From: an uncultured Alphaproteobacteria bacterium
Lineage (GTDB): Bacteria > Pseudomonadota > Alphaproteobacteria > Caulobacterales > Parvularculaceae
DNA: 64,000 nucleotides
Reading direction: 5' to 3'
NCBI GenBank assembly: GCA_902826095.1
Contig: CADEDN010000015.1
Location: 16,004 to 80,003 of the forward strand
The translations under genes and the position numbers were made by a program. Below are positions 31,352 to 40,918 of the stretch, one piece after another (within the stretch, counting starts at the first letter, position 1; each line of letters begins with the position of its first letter). The notes beneath the pieces are model-generated. The model had not been told where the DNA came from. It did no database searches and saw nothing but the letters and a program-made list of their open reading frames with translations.

Positions 31352-32314
31352 ATGGAGCTTCGAAGAAAATCAAGCCGTCGGGCGCGGGCCGCGGCGATTG
31401 CGGCGGCGCTCCTGGCGTCGATTATAACGGCGGCGGGCTTCAGCGTCGCTTCGACCTCGATGTCGGAGCAGGCGACGCGGGATTCGATGGCGCCGACCGG
31501 CAAGCCGGTGATCGCGGTCGGCCATCGCGGGACGTTGAAATTTGCGCCGGAGAATACGCTCGCCGCCCACGACAAGGCGATCGAAATGGGCGCAAGGGCG
31601 ATCGAAATGGATGTCCGGATGACCGCCGATGGCGAATTCATCCTGATGCATGATCCGTGGGTCAATCGCACCACGAACGGAAGCGGCCTGGTGTCGCAGA
31701 TGACGCTCGCTGAAATCAGGTCGCTCGACGCCGGCTCATGGTTTTCAAAGGAGTTCGCCGGCGAGAGCGTGCCGACATTGCGTGAGGCATTGCGCAATAT
31801 CAAAGGCCGTGCCGCGGTCGACATCGATTTCAAGTCCGGGCCGGACGATTCGGCGAGCCGCATCGCGAAAATCCTCGACGAGGAAGGTTTCAACGACGGC
31901 TCGCTGGTCACCGTCTTCGTGCGAGCCTGGCACTACAATCGAATGAAGCCGCTGCCGGCCCGCTATGTCCTGCGCCCGCACTACCAAAACCCCCTCGAAA
32001 CTGCGAGGGCGGCGCGTGAGGACAGGGTCGAGATCATGGGGCTTCGCCGGCGCGGCTTTTCCTTCGTCGCGGCGCGGTCGATCTCGGACAACGGACTGGC
32101 GCTGTTCGCCAACGTCATGGGGCGCGCGGACAATGAGGAAGGATTCAGCGACAGCCTTCGCGCCGGCGCGCGCTTCATCCAGACCGATCGCCTCGACCTG
32201 CTTGTCCCCTATCTCCGCGAGCGCAGCCTACTTGTCGAATGCGCGCCGTCGCGCGAACTCCGTTGTCACGAAGATTCGGCCGACGCCTTGACCATTGCAT
32301 CCGCGGAACGCTGA
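31352..32314 (+). CDS. Membrane-anchored glycerophosphodiester phosphodiesterase
   Basis: A 320-residue protein. A basic N-terminus (MELRRKSSRRARA) and a hydrophobic helix (AAAIAAALLASIITAAGFSVA) make a signal anchor or signal peptide. The catalytic domain has the GDPD signature: VGHRGTLKFAPENTLAA, AIEMDVRMTADGE and LMHDPWVNRTTNGSG. GDPDs hydrolyse glycerophosphodiesters to glycerol-3-phosphate and an alcohol; export suggests scavenging of phospholipid head groups. The gene converges on the DUF885 gene with eight bases between stops. Confidence 0.88.
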   Translation: MELRRKSSRRARAAAIAAALLASIITAAGFSVASTSMSEQATRDSMAPTGKPVIAVGHRGTLKFAPENTLAAHDKAIEMGARAIEMDVRMTADGEFILMHDPWVNRTTNGSGLVSQMTLAEIRSLDAGSWFSKEFAGESVPTLREALRNIKGRAAVDIDFKSGPDDSASRIAKILDEEGFNDGSLVTVFVRAWHYNRMKPLPARYVLRPHYQNPLETARAAREDRVEIMGLRRRGFSFVAARSISDNGLALFANVMGRADNEEGFSDSLRAGARFIQTDRLDLLVPYLRERSLLVECAPSRELRCHEDSADALTIASAER

Positions 32315-32322
32315 ATGTTTCA

Positions 32323-34257
32323 TCAGCCAGCTTTCAAAGCGACCCAGTCACTAACCGCCTTCTCCAGCACCGGCAGCGGCGAATCGCCGATCGACAGCAC
32401 GGTGTCGTGGAACTCGCGGATGTCGAACCTTTCGCCGAGGTCGGCTTGCGCCTTCGCGCGCAGCTCCTGAATTTTCAGCATGCCGAGCTTGTAGGCGCAG
32501 GCCTGTCCCGGGACGACGGCGTAGCGCTCGACTTCGCGCGAAATCGCAGTCTTTGAATCGCCGGTGACAGAGACCATGTAGTCGATCGCCTGCTCGCGCG
32601 TCCATCGCTTGTGATGAAGGCCAGTGTCGACGACGAGCCGGGCGGCGCGAAAAATCTCCGCCTGCAGACGGCCGAGATCGCCGGTCGGATCGCCCTCATA
32701 CATGCCCATTTCCTTGGCGAGCGCTTCCGAATAGAGCCCCCAGCCTTCGCCATATTCCGAATAGCTCAGCATGTTGCGGATGAGCGGCATGTTCGGAATC
32801 GACCGCTGATAGGCGGTCTGGAAGTGATGGCCCGGAACCGCCTCGTGATAGGTCAGCGATTTCAGCGAATGTTTCGGGTTGTCGGCGGTGTTCTTCAGAT
32901 TGATCCAGTAAACGCCGGGACGCGCGCCGTCGAGCGATGGGCCCGTGTAATAGCCGCCGGGCGATGAATCCTGCTCGTGAACGGGGATGCGGCGAACCTC
33001 GACTTTGCTGTCGGGGAGACGCCCGAAATAGGCTGGCGCCTTCGCCATGATCGCCGCGACCTGTTCGCGCAGCGAAGCAAGAAGCGCCTCGCGCCCCTGA
33101 TCCGTGTTCGGATAAAGATTGTCGGGCCGCTCGGCGAGTTTTTCCATGCGCGCGGCGACTGTGCCTTGTGCGAGGCCGATCGACTTTAAGAGAGTGTCCA
33201 TCTCGGCGGTGATCCGCGCGACTTCCGAAAGGCCGAGATCGTGCACCTCGTCGCCGTTTCGCGTTCCTGCGCCATAGGCGGTCAGCGCCGCCTGGTAGAA
33301 AGCCTCGCCCTCTTCGCCGAGTCGCCAGACGCCGGCGTCGTCATTCGTTTCGGCGAGCGCGGCGTCAGCGGTCGCGGCGAGGCGCGCATAAGCGGGATAA
33401 ACCGCTTCCTCAACGGCTTTCGCCGCGCGCGCGGCGTAATCGGCTCGTTCCGCGTCCGACAGGCCTTCGACCGCCTTCATCTTCTCTTCGAGCGTCCTCA
33501 CCAGCGGGTGCGTCGCCGCCGGCTCGGCCGTGAATTGCGTCAGGGAGGATTTGATCGCCTCGACCGCGAAGGCCGGCGGCGCCATGCCGATGCCGGCGTC
33601 GGTCGCGAAGGTCTCGCCGGTTTCGTCGAGCGCGCGCGCAAGATCCGTCAGCCGGCCGACATAGGCCTCGACATGCGCTTTCGTTGCGATCGGGTGCTGC
33701 GTCATCATCATGCGCGGCAGCGCAAGATGCGGCCCGGTAAGCTGTGTCATGAAATAGGGCGACATCGCCCAGCTGTCGCCGGAATTCGGCAGCCCCGCGC
33801 CAAAGGGCGTCGCGCCGCCGAAATCGAACTGATTGCGCCGCGCCGCCGTGTCATAGGCGTTTTTCAGGACATCGTAGGTCGTGGCGGCCGTTCCGCTGAG
33901 CGCGGCGCGATCGAAGCCTTTTAGTTCCTGGAGGAATTCCTCATTCATCGTCCGCGCGGCCTGATGCGCTTCAAACCCGTAGCCGCCGAGCCGCGCGAGA
34001 TAATTCGCGCCGGCGACATCCTCGCCGACGCCGAGCTCCGTCGCCGCTTCCGGCGCGGCGGCGAGGAAAGCCCGCGCATGGCGCTCGGCCATCGCCAAAA
34101 ACTCCGCCGACGGATCAAGCTGCGCGGCCGCGGCGGCCGGATCGCTCCCGGCGGCCCGCGCGTCGTCCGCTTTCTTGACTTTGCCGCAAGACGCCGCCGC
34201 GAGAAGCGCGAGCGCCGCCGCGGCGAACCGCATTGCTGATTTCGTCGAATTGCGCAT
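32323..34257 (-). CDS. DUF885 lipoprotein, probable zinc peptidase
   Basis: A 644-residue lipoprotein (signal ALALLAAASCGKVKK). The DUF885 domain is complete: a helical N-terminal half, then YYTGPSLDGARPGVYWINLKN, the metal motif LTYHEAVPGHHFQ (HExxxGH), and the third ligand region SEYGEGWGLYSEALAKE. The C-terminus has VERYAVVPGQACAYKLGMLK. Members are predicted gluzincin-like peptidases, probably periplasmic here. GGGGAAG precedes the ATG at 34257. A longer frame to 34353 adds an atypical leader. Compare the second DUF885-type gene at 54211. Confidence 0.88.
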   Translation of the reverse strand: MRNSTKSAMRFAAAALALLAAASCGKVKKADDARAAGSDPAAAAAQLDPSAEFLAMAERHARAFLAAAPEAATELGVGEDVAGANYLARLGGYGFEAHQAARTMNEEFLQELKGFDRAALSGTAATTYDVLKNAYDTAARRNQFDFGGATPFGAGLPNSGDSWAMSPYFMTQLTGPHLALPRMMMTQHPIATKAHVEAYVGRLTDLARALDETGETFATDAGIGMAPPAFAVEAIKSSLTQFTAEPAATHPLVRTLEEKMKAVEGLSDAERADYAARAAKAVEEAVYPAYARLAATADAALAETNDDAGVWRLGEEGEAFYQAALTAYGAGTRNGDEVHDLGLSEVARITAEMDTLLKSIGLAQGTVAARMEKLAERPDNLYPNTDQGREALLASLREQVAAIMAKAPAYFGRLPDSKVEVRRIPVHEQDSSPGGYYTGPSLDGARPGVYWINLKNTADNPKHSLKSLTYHEAVPGHHFQTAYQRSIPNMPLIRNMLSYSEYGEGWGLYSEALAKEMGMYEGDPTGDLGRLQAEIFRAARLVVDTGLHHKRWTREQAIDYMVSVTGDSKTAISREVERYAVVPGQACAYKLGMLKIQELRAKAQADLGERFDIREFHDTVLSIGDSPLPVLEKAVSDWVALKAG

Positions 34258-34369
34258 GCTTCTTCCCCTGCCGCGCGCGGGGCCCGCACCGGCTCCGCTG
34301 AAGGCGTGGATTTTAGCCGATGCGGCGGCGCGACCAACCCCGAAAGGCGCCAAGACCGGCGGGCGTGAT

Positions 34370-34401
34370 AAAAAAGCCCCGCCAGGATCGCCGGCGGGGC
34401 T
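34370..34401 (-). terminator. Rho-independent terminator after pnp
   Basis: Read on the minus strand, the stem AGCCCCGCC / GGCGGGGCT with a nine-base loop is followed by six T residues. It lies about 30 bases downstream of the pnp stop. Confidence 0.85.
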
Positions 34402-34432
34402 CGTTTGTTTTCAAGGGGTTAAGCAGCAACGC

Positions 34433-36574
34433 CTAGTCGTCGTCGCCCTTTTTCGGCTTTTCGGTCTGCGGGGTTTCCTTGCCGGTCGATTGATCAACGA
34501 CCTTCATCGACAGCCGAACCTTGCCGCGATCGTCAAAGCCAAGGAGCTTCACATAGACCTCGTCGCCTTCCTTGACGACATCGGTCACTTTTTCGGTTCG
34601 CTGCTGTGAGAGTTGCGAGACGTGGACGAGACCGTCGCGCGCGCCGAAGAAATTCACGAACGCGCCGAAGTCCATCGTTTTGACGACTTTGCCCTTGTAG
34701 ATTTCGCCGACTTCCGGCTCCGCGACGATTGAGTGGATCCATTTGTGCGCGGCGTCGATCTGGGCCTTGTCGCTCGACGCGATCTTGATGAGGCCCTCAT
34801 CGTCAATATTGATCTTCGCGCCGGTCTTTTCGACGATTTCGCGAATGACCTTGCCGCCAGTGCCGATGACTTCGCGGATCTTGTCTTTCGGGATCTGCAT
34901 GGTCTCAATCCGCGGCGCAAATTCGCCGAGTTCCGAGCGGCTGGTGTCGATTGCTTTCGCCATTTCGCCGAGGATGTGCAGGCGGCCGTCCTTCGCCTGA
35001 CCCAGGGCGACTTTCATGATCTCTTCGGTGATGCCGGCGATCTTGATGTCCATCTGCAATGAGGTGACGCCTTCCTTCGTGCCGGCGACCTTGAAGTCCA
35101 TATCGCCGAGATGATCCTCATCGCCGAGAATGTCGGAGAGAACAGCGAAACGCTTGCCTTCAAGGATGAGGCCCATGGCGATGCCGGCGACCGGACGGCG
35201 CAGCGGAATGCCGGCGTCCATCATCGCCAGCGACGAGCCGCAGACCGTCGCCATCGACGAGGACCCGTTCGATTCGGTGATTTCCGAAACGAGGCGGATC
35301 ACATAGGGGAACTCTTCCTGCGTCGGCAGAACCGCTTTCAGCGCGCGCCAGGCGAGCTTGCCGTGGCCGATCTCGCGGCGCCCGGCCCCGCCCATGCGGC
35401 CCGTCTCGCCGACGGAATAGGGCGGGAAATTGTAGTGGAGAAGGAATGTCTCTTTGTAGGTCCCCTCTAGCGCGTCGATATATTGCTCGTCCTCGCCGGT
35501 GCCGAGCGTCGCGACGACCAGCGCTTGCGTTTCGCCGCGCGTGAACAGCGCCGAGCCGTGCGTTCTCGGCAGCACGCCGACTTCCGGAACGATCGGGCGC
35601 ACCGTCTTGGTGTCGCGCCCGTCGATGCGCATCCCGGTGTCGAGAATGCCGCCCCGAACAATGTCCGCCTCGACTTCCTTGAAAAGCGAGCCGAGCGTCA
35701 CTTTCGACAGGGCGTTTTCGTCGCCTTCCTTGCAGAAGACTTCGGCGGCCTTGTTCTTCGCCGCTGCGATCTTCTCCTGACGGACCTGCTTCTTGCGCTC
35801 CTTGTAGGCGCCGCGCAGGTCGGCCTCGACAAGCGCGCGGATCTTCGCCGGGAAATCGCCATAGTCCGGCGCATGGATGTCCCACGGCTCCTTCGCGCAG
35901 TCATTGGCGAAATCGATGATCAGGTTGATTGCGTCCTTTGCGGCCTTGTGGCCGAAAACGACGGCGCCGAGCATCTGCTCTTCGGTGAGCTCCTTGGCTT
36001 CCGATTCAACCATCATCACGGCGTCGCCCGTGCCGGCCATGATGAGGTCGAGCCTTGAGTCCTTCATCGTCTCAAGCGCAGGGTTGAGAACAAACTGGCC
36101 GTCGATAAAGCCGACGCGCGCCGCGCCGATCGGCCCGAGGAACGGAATGCCGGAAATCGTCAGCGCCGCGGAGGTCGCGATCATGGCGACAACATCCGGA
36201 TCGTTTTCGAGGTCATGCGAAATGACCGTCGCAATCACCTGCACTTCGTTTTTGAATCCCTTGGCGAACAGCGGACGGATCGGCCGGTCGATGAGGCGCG
36301 ACGTCAGCGTCTCCTTTTCGGTCGGGCGTCCTTCGCGCTTGAAATAGCCGCCCGGGATGCGGCCGGCGGCGAAGGTTTTTTCCTGATAGTGAACGGTCAG
36401 CGGAAAGAAATCGAATTTCGGATCGGCGGCCTTCGCGCCGACGACGGCGGCGAGAACGACCGTGTCGCCATAGGTCGCGAGCACGGCGCCGTCGGCCTGG
36501 CGCGCCATGCGCCCGGATTCGAGGGTCAGCGTTCGGCCGCCCCATTCCATCGATTTCCTGGTGATGTTGAACAT
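34433..36574 (-). CDS. pnp: Polyribonucleotide nucleotidyltransferase (PNPase)
   Basis: A 713-residue phosphorolytic 3'-5' exoribonuclease and degradosome component. Order of domains: RNase PH 1 (residues 1 to about 140), a helical linker, RNase PH 2 with the active-site segments [25 protein letters not shown] and [19 protein letters not shown], then KH ([15 protein letters not shown]) and S1 ([22 protein letters not shown]). The acidic C-terminal tail is short. It is the last gene of the rimP-to-pnp cluster, separated from rpsO by an inserted SDR gene, and a strong terminator follows. Confidence 0.98.
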   Translation of the reverse strand: MFNITRKSMEWGGRTLTLESGRMARQADGAVLATYGDTVVLAAVVGAKAADPKFDFFPLTVHYQEKTFAAGRIPGGYFKREGRPTEKETLTSRLIDRPIRPLFAKGFKNEVQVIATVISHDLENDPDVVAMIATSAALTISGIPFLGPIGAARVGFIDGQFVLNPALETMKDSRLDLIMAGTGDAVMMVESEAKELTEEQMLGAVVFGHKAAKDAINLIIDFANDCAKEPWDIHAPDYGDFPAKIRALVEADLRGAYKERKKQVRQEKIAAAKNKAAEVFCKEGDENALSKVTLGSLFKEVEADIVRGGILDTGMRIDGRDTKTVRPIVPEVGVLPRTHGSALFTRGETQALVVATLGTGEDEQYIDALEGTYKETFLLHYNFPPYSVGETGRMGGAGRREIGHGKLAWRALKAVLPTQEEFPYVIRLVSEITESNGSSSMATVCGSSLAMMDAGIPLRRPVAGIAMGLILEGKRFAVLSDILGDEDHLGDMDFKVAGTKEGVTSLQMDIKIAGITEEIMKVALGQAKDGRLHILGEMAKAIDTSRSELGEFAPRIETMQIPKDKIREVIGTGGKVIREIVEKTGAKINIDDEGLIKIASSDKAQIDAAHKWIHSIVAEPEVGEIYKGKVVKTMDFGAFVNFFGARDGLVHVSQLSQQRTEKVTDVVKEGDEVYVKLLGFDDRGKVRLSMKVVDQSTGKETPQTEKPKKGDDD

Positions 36575-36700
36575 GTATGTTTCTTCTTTCTGTCTGCGGC
36601 GTCGCCGGATTGCGATCGTCGGTGGGCTAGGCGGTCAGCAGTTAGCGGTTGGCGGCAGCATCAGCAGTCGGTGCGTGCACTGCCTATTGCCTGTCTTAAT

Positions 36701-37462
36701 TCATTTCGGCTGCATTCTGATCGCGCCATCGAGCCTGATCGTTTCGCCGTTCATATAGGAGTTGCGGCAGATCTCGACGGCGAGCGAGGCGTATTCTTCC
36801 GGTTTTCCGAGGCGCTTGGGGAACGGCACCATCGCCGCGAGCGCGTCTTGAACCTTCTGGTCCATGCCCGCCATCATCGGCGTCCAGAAAATGCCGGGCG
36901 CGATCGTGTTGACGCGGATGCCGGCGTTCATCAAATCGCGCGCGATCGGCAAGGTCATGCCGGCGACAGCCGCCTTCGATGCGCCATAGGCGGCCTGGCC
37001 GATCTGGCCGTCAAAGGCGGCGACGGACGCCGTGTTGACGATGGCGCCGCGTTCGCCATCGTCAAGCGCTTCGAGCTTTTCAATCGCTTCCGCAACGAGG
37101 CGGATGCAATTGAAGGTGCCGACGAGATTGATGTCGATGACCCGCCGGAACGAATCGAGTTTATGCGGCCCGTTCTTACCGACGGTCTTTTCGCCGATCG
37201 CGACGCCCGCGCAATTGATGAGGATGCGCGGAGCGCCGATCGCAGCGGTCGTCTTGTCGAGGGCGGCCTTGACGCTCGCCTCGTCTGAGACATTCACCTG
37301 GCAAAAGACGCCGCCGAGCTTTTTCGCCAGCGCTTCGCCTTTTTCGGCGTTCATGTCCCAGAGCGCGATCTTCGCGCCTTGCGCGTGAAGCGCTTCGGCT
37401 GTCGCCGCGCCAAGGCCTGACGCGCCGCCCGTGACGACCGCGGATTGTCCGGAAATTTTCAT
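36701..37462 (-). CDS. SDR dehydrogenase, HSD17B10-like 3-hydroxyacyl-CoA type
   Basis: A 253-residue SDR. Motifs: AVVTGGASGLGAATAEAL for NAD, NCAG in ILINCAGVAIG, the catalytic Ser/Tyr/Lys in NTASVAAFDGQIGQAAYGASKAAV, and PGIFWTPMM. This pattern resembles type II 3-hydroxyacyl-CoA / 2-methyl-3-hydroxybutyryl-CoA dehydrogenase, which acts in fatty-acid and isoleucine breakdown. It lies between rpsO and pnp, an adjacency that is normally direct, with palindromic repeats upstream. It is thus an insertion into the conserved cluster. Confidence 0.88.
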   Translation of the reverse strand: MKISGQSAVVTGGASGLGAATAEALHAQGAKIALWDMNAEKGEALAKKLGGVFCQVNVSDEASVKAALDKTTAAIGAPRILINCAGVAIGEKTVGKNGPHKLDSFRRVIDINLVGTFNCIRLVAEAIEKLEALDDGERGAIVNTASVAAFDGQIGQAAYGASKAAVAGMTLPIARDLMNAGIRVNTIAPGIFWTPMMAGMDQKVQDALAAMVPFPKRLGKPEEYASLAVEICRNSYMNGETIRLDGAIRMQPK

Positions 37463-37480
37463 GTATGTCTCCGCTTTCCC

Positions 37481-37583
37481 GTGTCATCCCGGAAATCGCG
37501 AAGCGATTATCCGGGATCCCGTGCGGCCGACGGCGCTCTCGCGGCCTGGGATACCGGCTCTCGCTGCGCTCGGCCGGGATGAC
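37481..37583. repeat. Palindromic intergenic repeats between rpsO and the SDR gene
   Basis: Two adjacent palindromic units bounded by GTGTCATCCCGG on the left and CCGGGATGAC on the right. The first unit is a CCCGGAAATCGC / GCGATTATCCGGG hairpin with loop GAA. It shares its edges with the repeats near 1249 and 2353. It fills almost the whole gap between the rpsO stop and the next gene. Confidence 0.85.
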
Positions 37584-37591
37584 GCTATTGT

Positions 37592-37861
37592 TTAACGCCG
37601 CAAGCCGAGGCGTTCGATCAGCGCCTGATAGCGCTTCTCGTCCGCGCGCTTCACATAATCAAGAAGTCGACGGCGCTGCGAGACAAGCTTCAATAGCCCG
37701 CGACGCGAGTGATTGTCTTTCAAATGATCCTTGAAATGTTCGGTGAGGTTCGAAATCCGCTCGGAGAGGATCGCGATCTGGACTTCAGGCGAGCCGGTGT
37801 CGTCTTTTTTGGTCGCGTATTCCTTGATGAGCTTGGATTTGCGATCGGGCGTAATCGACAT
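37592..37861 (-). CDS. rpsO: 30S ribosomal protein S15
   Basis: An 89-residue S15, which binds 16S rRNA early in 30S assembly. The start [16 protein letters not shown] and the core [19 protein letters not shown] and [19 protein letters not shown] are canonical. The frame is open upstream, but 37861 gives the universal length. It belongs to the truB-rpsO-pnp arm of the cluster, with a YbjN-like gene inserted upstream and an SDR gene downstream. Confidence 0.98.
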   Translation of the reverse strand: MSITPDRKSKLIKEYATKKDDTGSPEVQIAILSERISNLTEHFKDHLKDNHSRRGLLKLVSQRRRLLDYVKRADEKRYQALIERLGLRR

Positions 37862-37991
37862 GGGAACTGCTCCACGGCGTCGGAAATGCCGGCCCAGCCG
37901 GGACGCCGTCCAGCAGGGTCGAAAGGCGAGCGGGTCAATAAGGGAAGGGCGGCTGGAAAGCAAGCCGCCCGCAAAGACCCGCCGATCGGCG

Positions 37992-38669
37992 TCAGTTCTC
38001 GATTTTCCCGCGTTGATCAAGAACGGCGCGGACCGCCTCGGTCATCAAGCCGTCCGCGTCGCCGCCAAGCGCGTTGATGTGCGGCGCTTCGCCCGCCGGA
38101 AACTTCGGCAGTTTGACGCCGGCGTTCGGCCTGGCGAGATCGGCCGCGCTGTAAGACACCTTGGCGACGACGCCCGGCGTCACCGACTGAATGAGACGCG
38201 AAATGTCTGAAAAATAGACGCCAAGCTCATAGATGAGATTTGCCTGCGTCACGCCGCCGCTCAGATAGATTTTCGTCGCCATCACGCCGCGATCTGGCAG
38301 GAGGGCCGCCGTCGCGATGCCGCTGACATTCATATTGAAACTGTTGATCTGATCGTAAGTGACGCCCTGCGCATTGAAGAACCCGTAGGGCTGAACAAGT
38401 TCGCAGAGGCTGGCGCCGCCCGCGCCGTCGCACCCGCGCATTGCAATATAGACGGTGTCGCCGCCCGCAGTCGCCTCGATCGTCTTCGTGCCGTCCGCCG
38501 CGTCATCGATCAGCCGCGCGCCGAGCTGCACGGATTGGAGGATCGAGATCATGTCATTTGACGAAATTTTCTGGATGACGCCGCCCTGCGGCGTCAGTTG
38601 CAGATTTTGCGCAAGCGCCGACCCCTGGGCGGCGGCTAGCGCGCCCAAGGCGCATATAACGAATTTCAT
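37992..38669 (-). CDS. Secreted YbjN-like protein
   Basis: A 225-residue protein with a signal peptide ([19 protein letters not shown]). The mature part has the two-layer pattern of YbjN-type putative sensory domains: [18 protein letters not shown], then [41 protein letters not shown] and [17 protein letters not shown]. The identification is by pattern and is moderate. The function is unknown. It lies between truB and rpsO, a place where the conserved cluster normally has no extra gene. Confidence 0.68.
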   Translation of the reverse strand: MKFVICALGALAAAQGSALAQNLQLTPQGGVIQKISSNDMISILQSVQLGARLIDDAADGTKTIEATAGGDTVYIAMRGCDGAGGASLCELVQPYGFFNAQGVTYDQINSFNMNVSGIATAALLPDRGVMATKIYLSGGVTQANLIYELGVYFSDISRLIQSVTPGVVAKVSYSAADLARPNAGVKLPKFPAGEAPHINALGGDADGLMTEAVRAVLDQRGKIEN

Positions 38670-38736
38670 GATTGACCCCTCGATTGCCTGGCGATGTTAG
38701 CTTGCCGTCGTGAGGCCGCCAAGCCACCCGCTGCAA

Positions 38737-39672
38737 TCAGGGATTGAAAACCCGCAACGGCTTCAGCTTGAGACCGTCGAGTTCGCAAAGAGCGACCGCC
38801 TCGCCATGCATCGACGCGAGGACCGCCGGGATGATTCCGGTTTCAGCGCCGCGGACGCCTTTTGCGACGGCCGGCGAAATCACCGCCGGCTGGCCGCGCT
38901 TCAGTTTTTCGGCCTCTGGCCCGCCGATCGTCGCCTGGGGCAGGCCCGCGAGCGCGGCGTCGATGGGCAGAAGGGCGACGTCGCGCGCTTCCGGCGTCTC
39001 GAGCCTTTCCAACTCTGCGATCGTAACGCCCGCTTCCGCCCGGAAGGGCCCAACCGCCGTGCGGCGGAGCGCCGACACGTGGCCCTCGGTTCCGAGCGCG
39101 CGGGCCATGTCGCGAACGAGCGCGCGAACATAGGCGCCCTTGCCGGTCACCGCATCGAACACCGCATGATCCGCATCCGGTTGATCGATGAGGCGCAAAT
39201 CGTGGATGTCGATCATGCGCGGCTCAAGCGCCACGGCTTCGCCTCCGCGCGCCAGGTCATAGGCCCGCTCGCCGCCGACCTTGACCGCGGAAAACTGCGG
39301 CGGCACCTGCTCGATCGCGCCGGTGAAGCGCGGCAGGACCGCTTCGATCTCGGCGCGCGACGGGCGCTTGCCGGAGCGCGCGATCACCTCGCCCTCCCGA
39401 TCGTCAGTCGTCGTCGCTTCGCCCCATTTCGCGGTGAAGCGATAGGTCTTGGCGCCGTCCATGACGTAAGGGACGGTCTTCGTCGCCTCGCCGAACGCGA
39501 TCGGCAAGACGCCGGTCGCGAGCGGATCAAGGGTGCCGGCGTGCCCGGCCTTTTGCGCCTGGAACAGCCATTTCAGCTTCGAGACCGCCTCGGTCGACCC
39601 GAAATCATAAGGCTTGTCGAGAATGATCCAGCCAGAAACCGGCCGGCCCTTCTTGCGCCGCTGCTTGCTCAT
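38737..39672 (-). CDS. truB: tRNA pseudouridine(55) synthase
   Basis: A 311-residue pseudouridine synthase making the T-loop U55 in tRNAs. Motifs: GWIILDKPYDFGSTEAVSKL, the catalytic Asp in HAGTLDPLATGVLPIAFGEATK, and VPPQFSAVKVGGERAYDLAR. The C-terminal GAYVRALVRDMARALG is present. The start at 39672 has GGGAAG six bases upstream; an in-frame ATG at 39735 adds 21 residues. It is followed by the YbjN-like gene and rpsO. Confidence 0.97.
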   Translation of the reverse strand: MSKQRRKKGRPVSGWIILDKPYDFGSTEAVSKLKWLFQAQKAGHAGTLDPLATGVLPIAFGEATKTVPYVMDGAKTYRFTAKWGEATTTDDREGEVIARSGKRPSRAEIEAVLPRFTGAIEQVPPQFSAVKVGGERAYDLARGGEAVALEPRMIDIHDLRLIDQPDADHAVFDAVTGKGAYVRALVRDMARALGTEGHVSALRRTAVGPFRAEAGVTIAELERLETPEARDVALLPIDAALAGLPQATIGGPEAEKLKRGQPAVISPAVAKGVRGAETGIIPAVLASMHGEAVALCELDGLKLKPLRVFNP

Positions 39673-39758
39673 GATCTTCCCTGTCGGCGCGCCCGGATCG
39701 GACGGACGCACGATTCCCGGCGCTTGGAGCAGCATCGAACGCCAGGGTCAACCAGAAC

Positions 39759-39866
39759 ATGTCATCCTTGAAAATGCCGAAGGCATTTATCCGGGACCCT
39801 CCGCAATTGAAGCGCCTCCGCCCGACGGAATATCGACACGCCGACGCCCTGCGCCTTCGGCCGGAA
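39759..39866. repeat. Palindromic intergenic repeats between rbfA and truB
   Basis: A GTCATCC edge is followed by the hairpin AAAATGCC / GGCATTT around GAA and the TATCCGGGACC edge, with a second partial palindrome CTGCGCCTTCGGCCGGA near 39849. The layout matches the units at 2353 and 37481, with base changes. Confidence 0.7.
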
Positions 39867-39874
39867 CGGCAAGC

Positions 39875-40282
39875 TCAATGAGGCTTTAAATCCCGCGCGA
39901 CCTTGGGCGAGGCGAGAAGCTCGTCGATGCGGCGGGCCTCAGCGAAACTTTCGTCCGCCCGGAAGACGAGCGCGGGCGTGAATTTCATGTCGATCTTCTG
40001 GCCGAGCAGATGTCGCAAATGCGGGGCCGCGTGGTTCAGCGCCTTGACGATTTCGGGGTGCTTGTCCTGATCGATCGAGGCGCCGAGCGGCGCCGAAAAC
40101 ACCGTCGCCTGTTTCAAATCCGGCGTCATCCTGACTTCGGTGATGGTGATCGAAAGGCCGTGCAGCGCCGGATCGCGCAAATCCTCTCGCTGGAAAATCT
40201 CGACCAGCGCATGACGTACAAGCTCGCCGGCGCGGAGCTGGCGCTGCGAGGGTCCCTTCGAGGATGAGAAACGTCCTGCCAT
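39875..40282 (-). CDS. rbfA: Ribosome-binding factor A
   Basis: A 135-residue RbfA, needed for late 16S rRNA 5'-end maturation and 30S assembly. The KH-like fold shows in QRQLRAGELVRHALVEIF, LHGLSITITEVRMTPDLKQATVF and the C-terminal MKFTPALVFRADESFAEARRIDELL. The start at 40282 (MAGRFSSSKGP) is standard. It lies 59 bases after the small lipoprotein gene, which with TrpF-like and GNAT genes separates it from infB. Confidence 0.96.
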   Translation of the reverse strand: MAGRFSSSKGPSQRQLRAGELVRHALVEIFQREDLRDPALHGLSITITEVRMTPDLKQATVFSAPLGASIDQDKHPEIVKALNHAAPHLRHLLGQKIDMKFTPALVFRADESFAEARRIDELLASPKVARDLKPH

Positions 40283-40341
40283 GAGTGGATAATAATGCCG
40301 GCGGACGCGGTGGCAATGGCGTGCGCCGATCAAGCGACCGC

Positions 40342-40848
40342 TCAGGGCTCGTAAGGCTCGCCATTGACGAATATCTCGCCGCCGAGCTCGACGATTTCGG
40401 CGTTGAACCAGCGGCCGGCCTGCAAGCGCCAGCGCTCTTCATGCTTCTGGGTCGTCAGCACGACATCGGAGCCGCTGTCGTCGCGCCGCCGCATAAGACG
40501 CTCCCACCGCTGCGAGGTCATGACTTTCGCCTCCGTGCAGGGCGGCGCGACTTCCATCGCGTCGATAGTGATCACAAGCTCCCGCGTTTCGTCGATGACG
40601 GCCCAGTTCCGAAGCGCGTTCGCGCGAAGCGTCTCCTTGTCGGTGATCGAACCGTCTTCCTCGACGATGCGATAATCGTCCGGCACGCCGTCCATATAGG
40701 CGTCGATATCCTCGTCGATCGTCGCCTTGACGCCCTTTTGAATCTCGGCGTCGATCTCGGTCCGGATCGCATCGATCGGGCAGGCGGCGGGCTGTTGTGA
40801 AGCGCAGGCCGAGAGGGCGAAAAACATCAGTGGGAACGTGATGCGCAT
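40342..40848 (-). CDS. Small lipoprotein, NTF2-like fold suspected
   Basis: A 168-residue protein with a lipoprotein signal (ITFPLMFFALSACASQQ). The mature part, with KGVKATIDEDIDAYMDGVPDDYRIVEEDGS followed by strands ending HEERWRLQAGRWFNAEIVELGGE, looks like a SnoaL/NTF2-type cone fold. This is by pattern only. A TGTTAC-N4-GTAACA palindrome lies 22 bases upstream of the ATG, so the gene may have its own regulated promoter inside the cluster. The function is unknown. Confidence 0.65.
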   Translation of the reverse strand: MRITFPLMFFALSACASQQPAACPIDAIRTEIDAEIQKGVKATIDEDIDAYMDGVPDDYRIVEEDGSITDKETLRANALRNWAVIDETRELVITIDAMEVAPPCTEAKVMTSQRWERLMRRRDDSGSDVVLTTQKHEERWRLQAGRWFNAEIVELGGEIFVNGEPYEP

Positions 40849-40869
40849 GGCGGGTCCTGACAAGCGGTA

Positions 40870-40885
40870 TGTTACAAATGTAACA
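40870..40885. promoter_or_regulatory. TGTTAC-N4-GTAACA palindrome upstream of the small lipoprotein
   Basis: The sequence TGTTACAAATGTAACA is a 6+4+6 inverted repeat, AT-rich in a GC-rich context, placed 22 bases before the lipoprotein ATG at 40848. Position and symmetry are those of a repressor operator overlapping the promoter. The regulator is unknown. Confidence 0.5.
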
Positions 40886-40918
40886 CATCGCGGCGGCGAC
40901 GCGCAAGTCATAAGCTCG

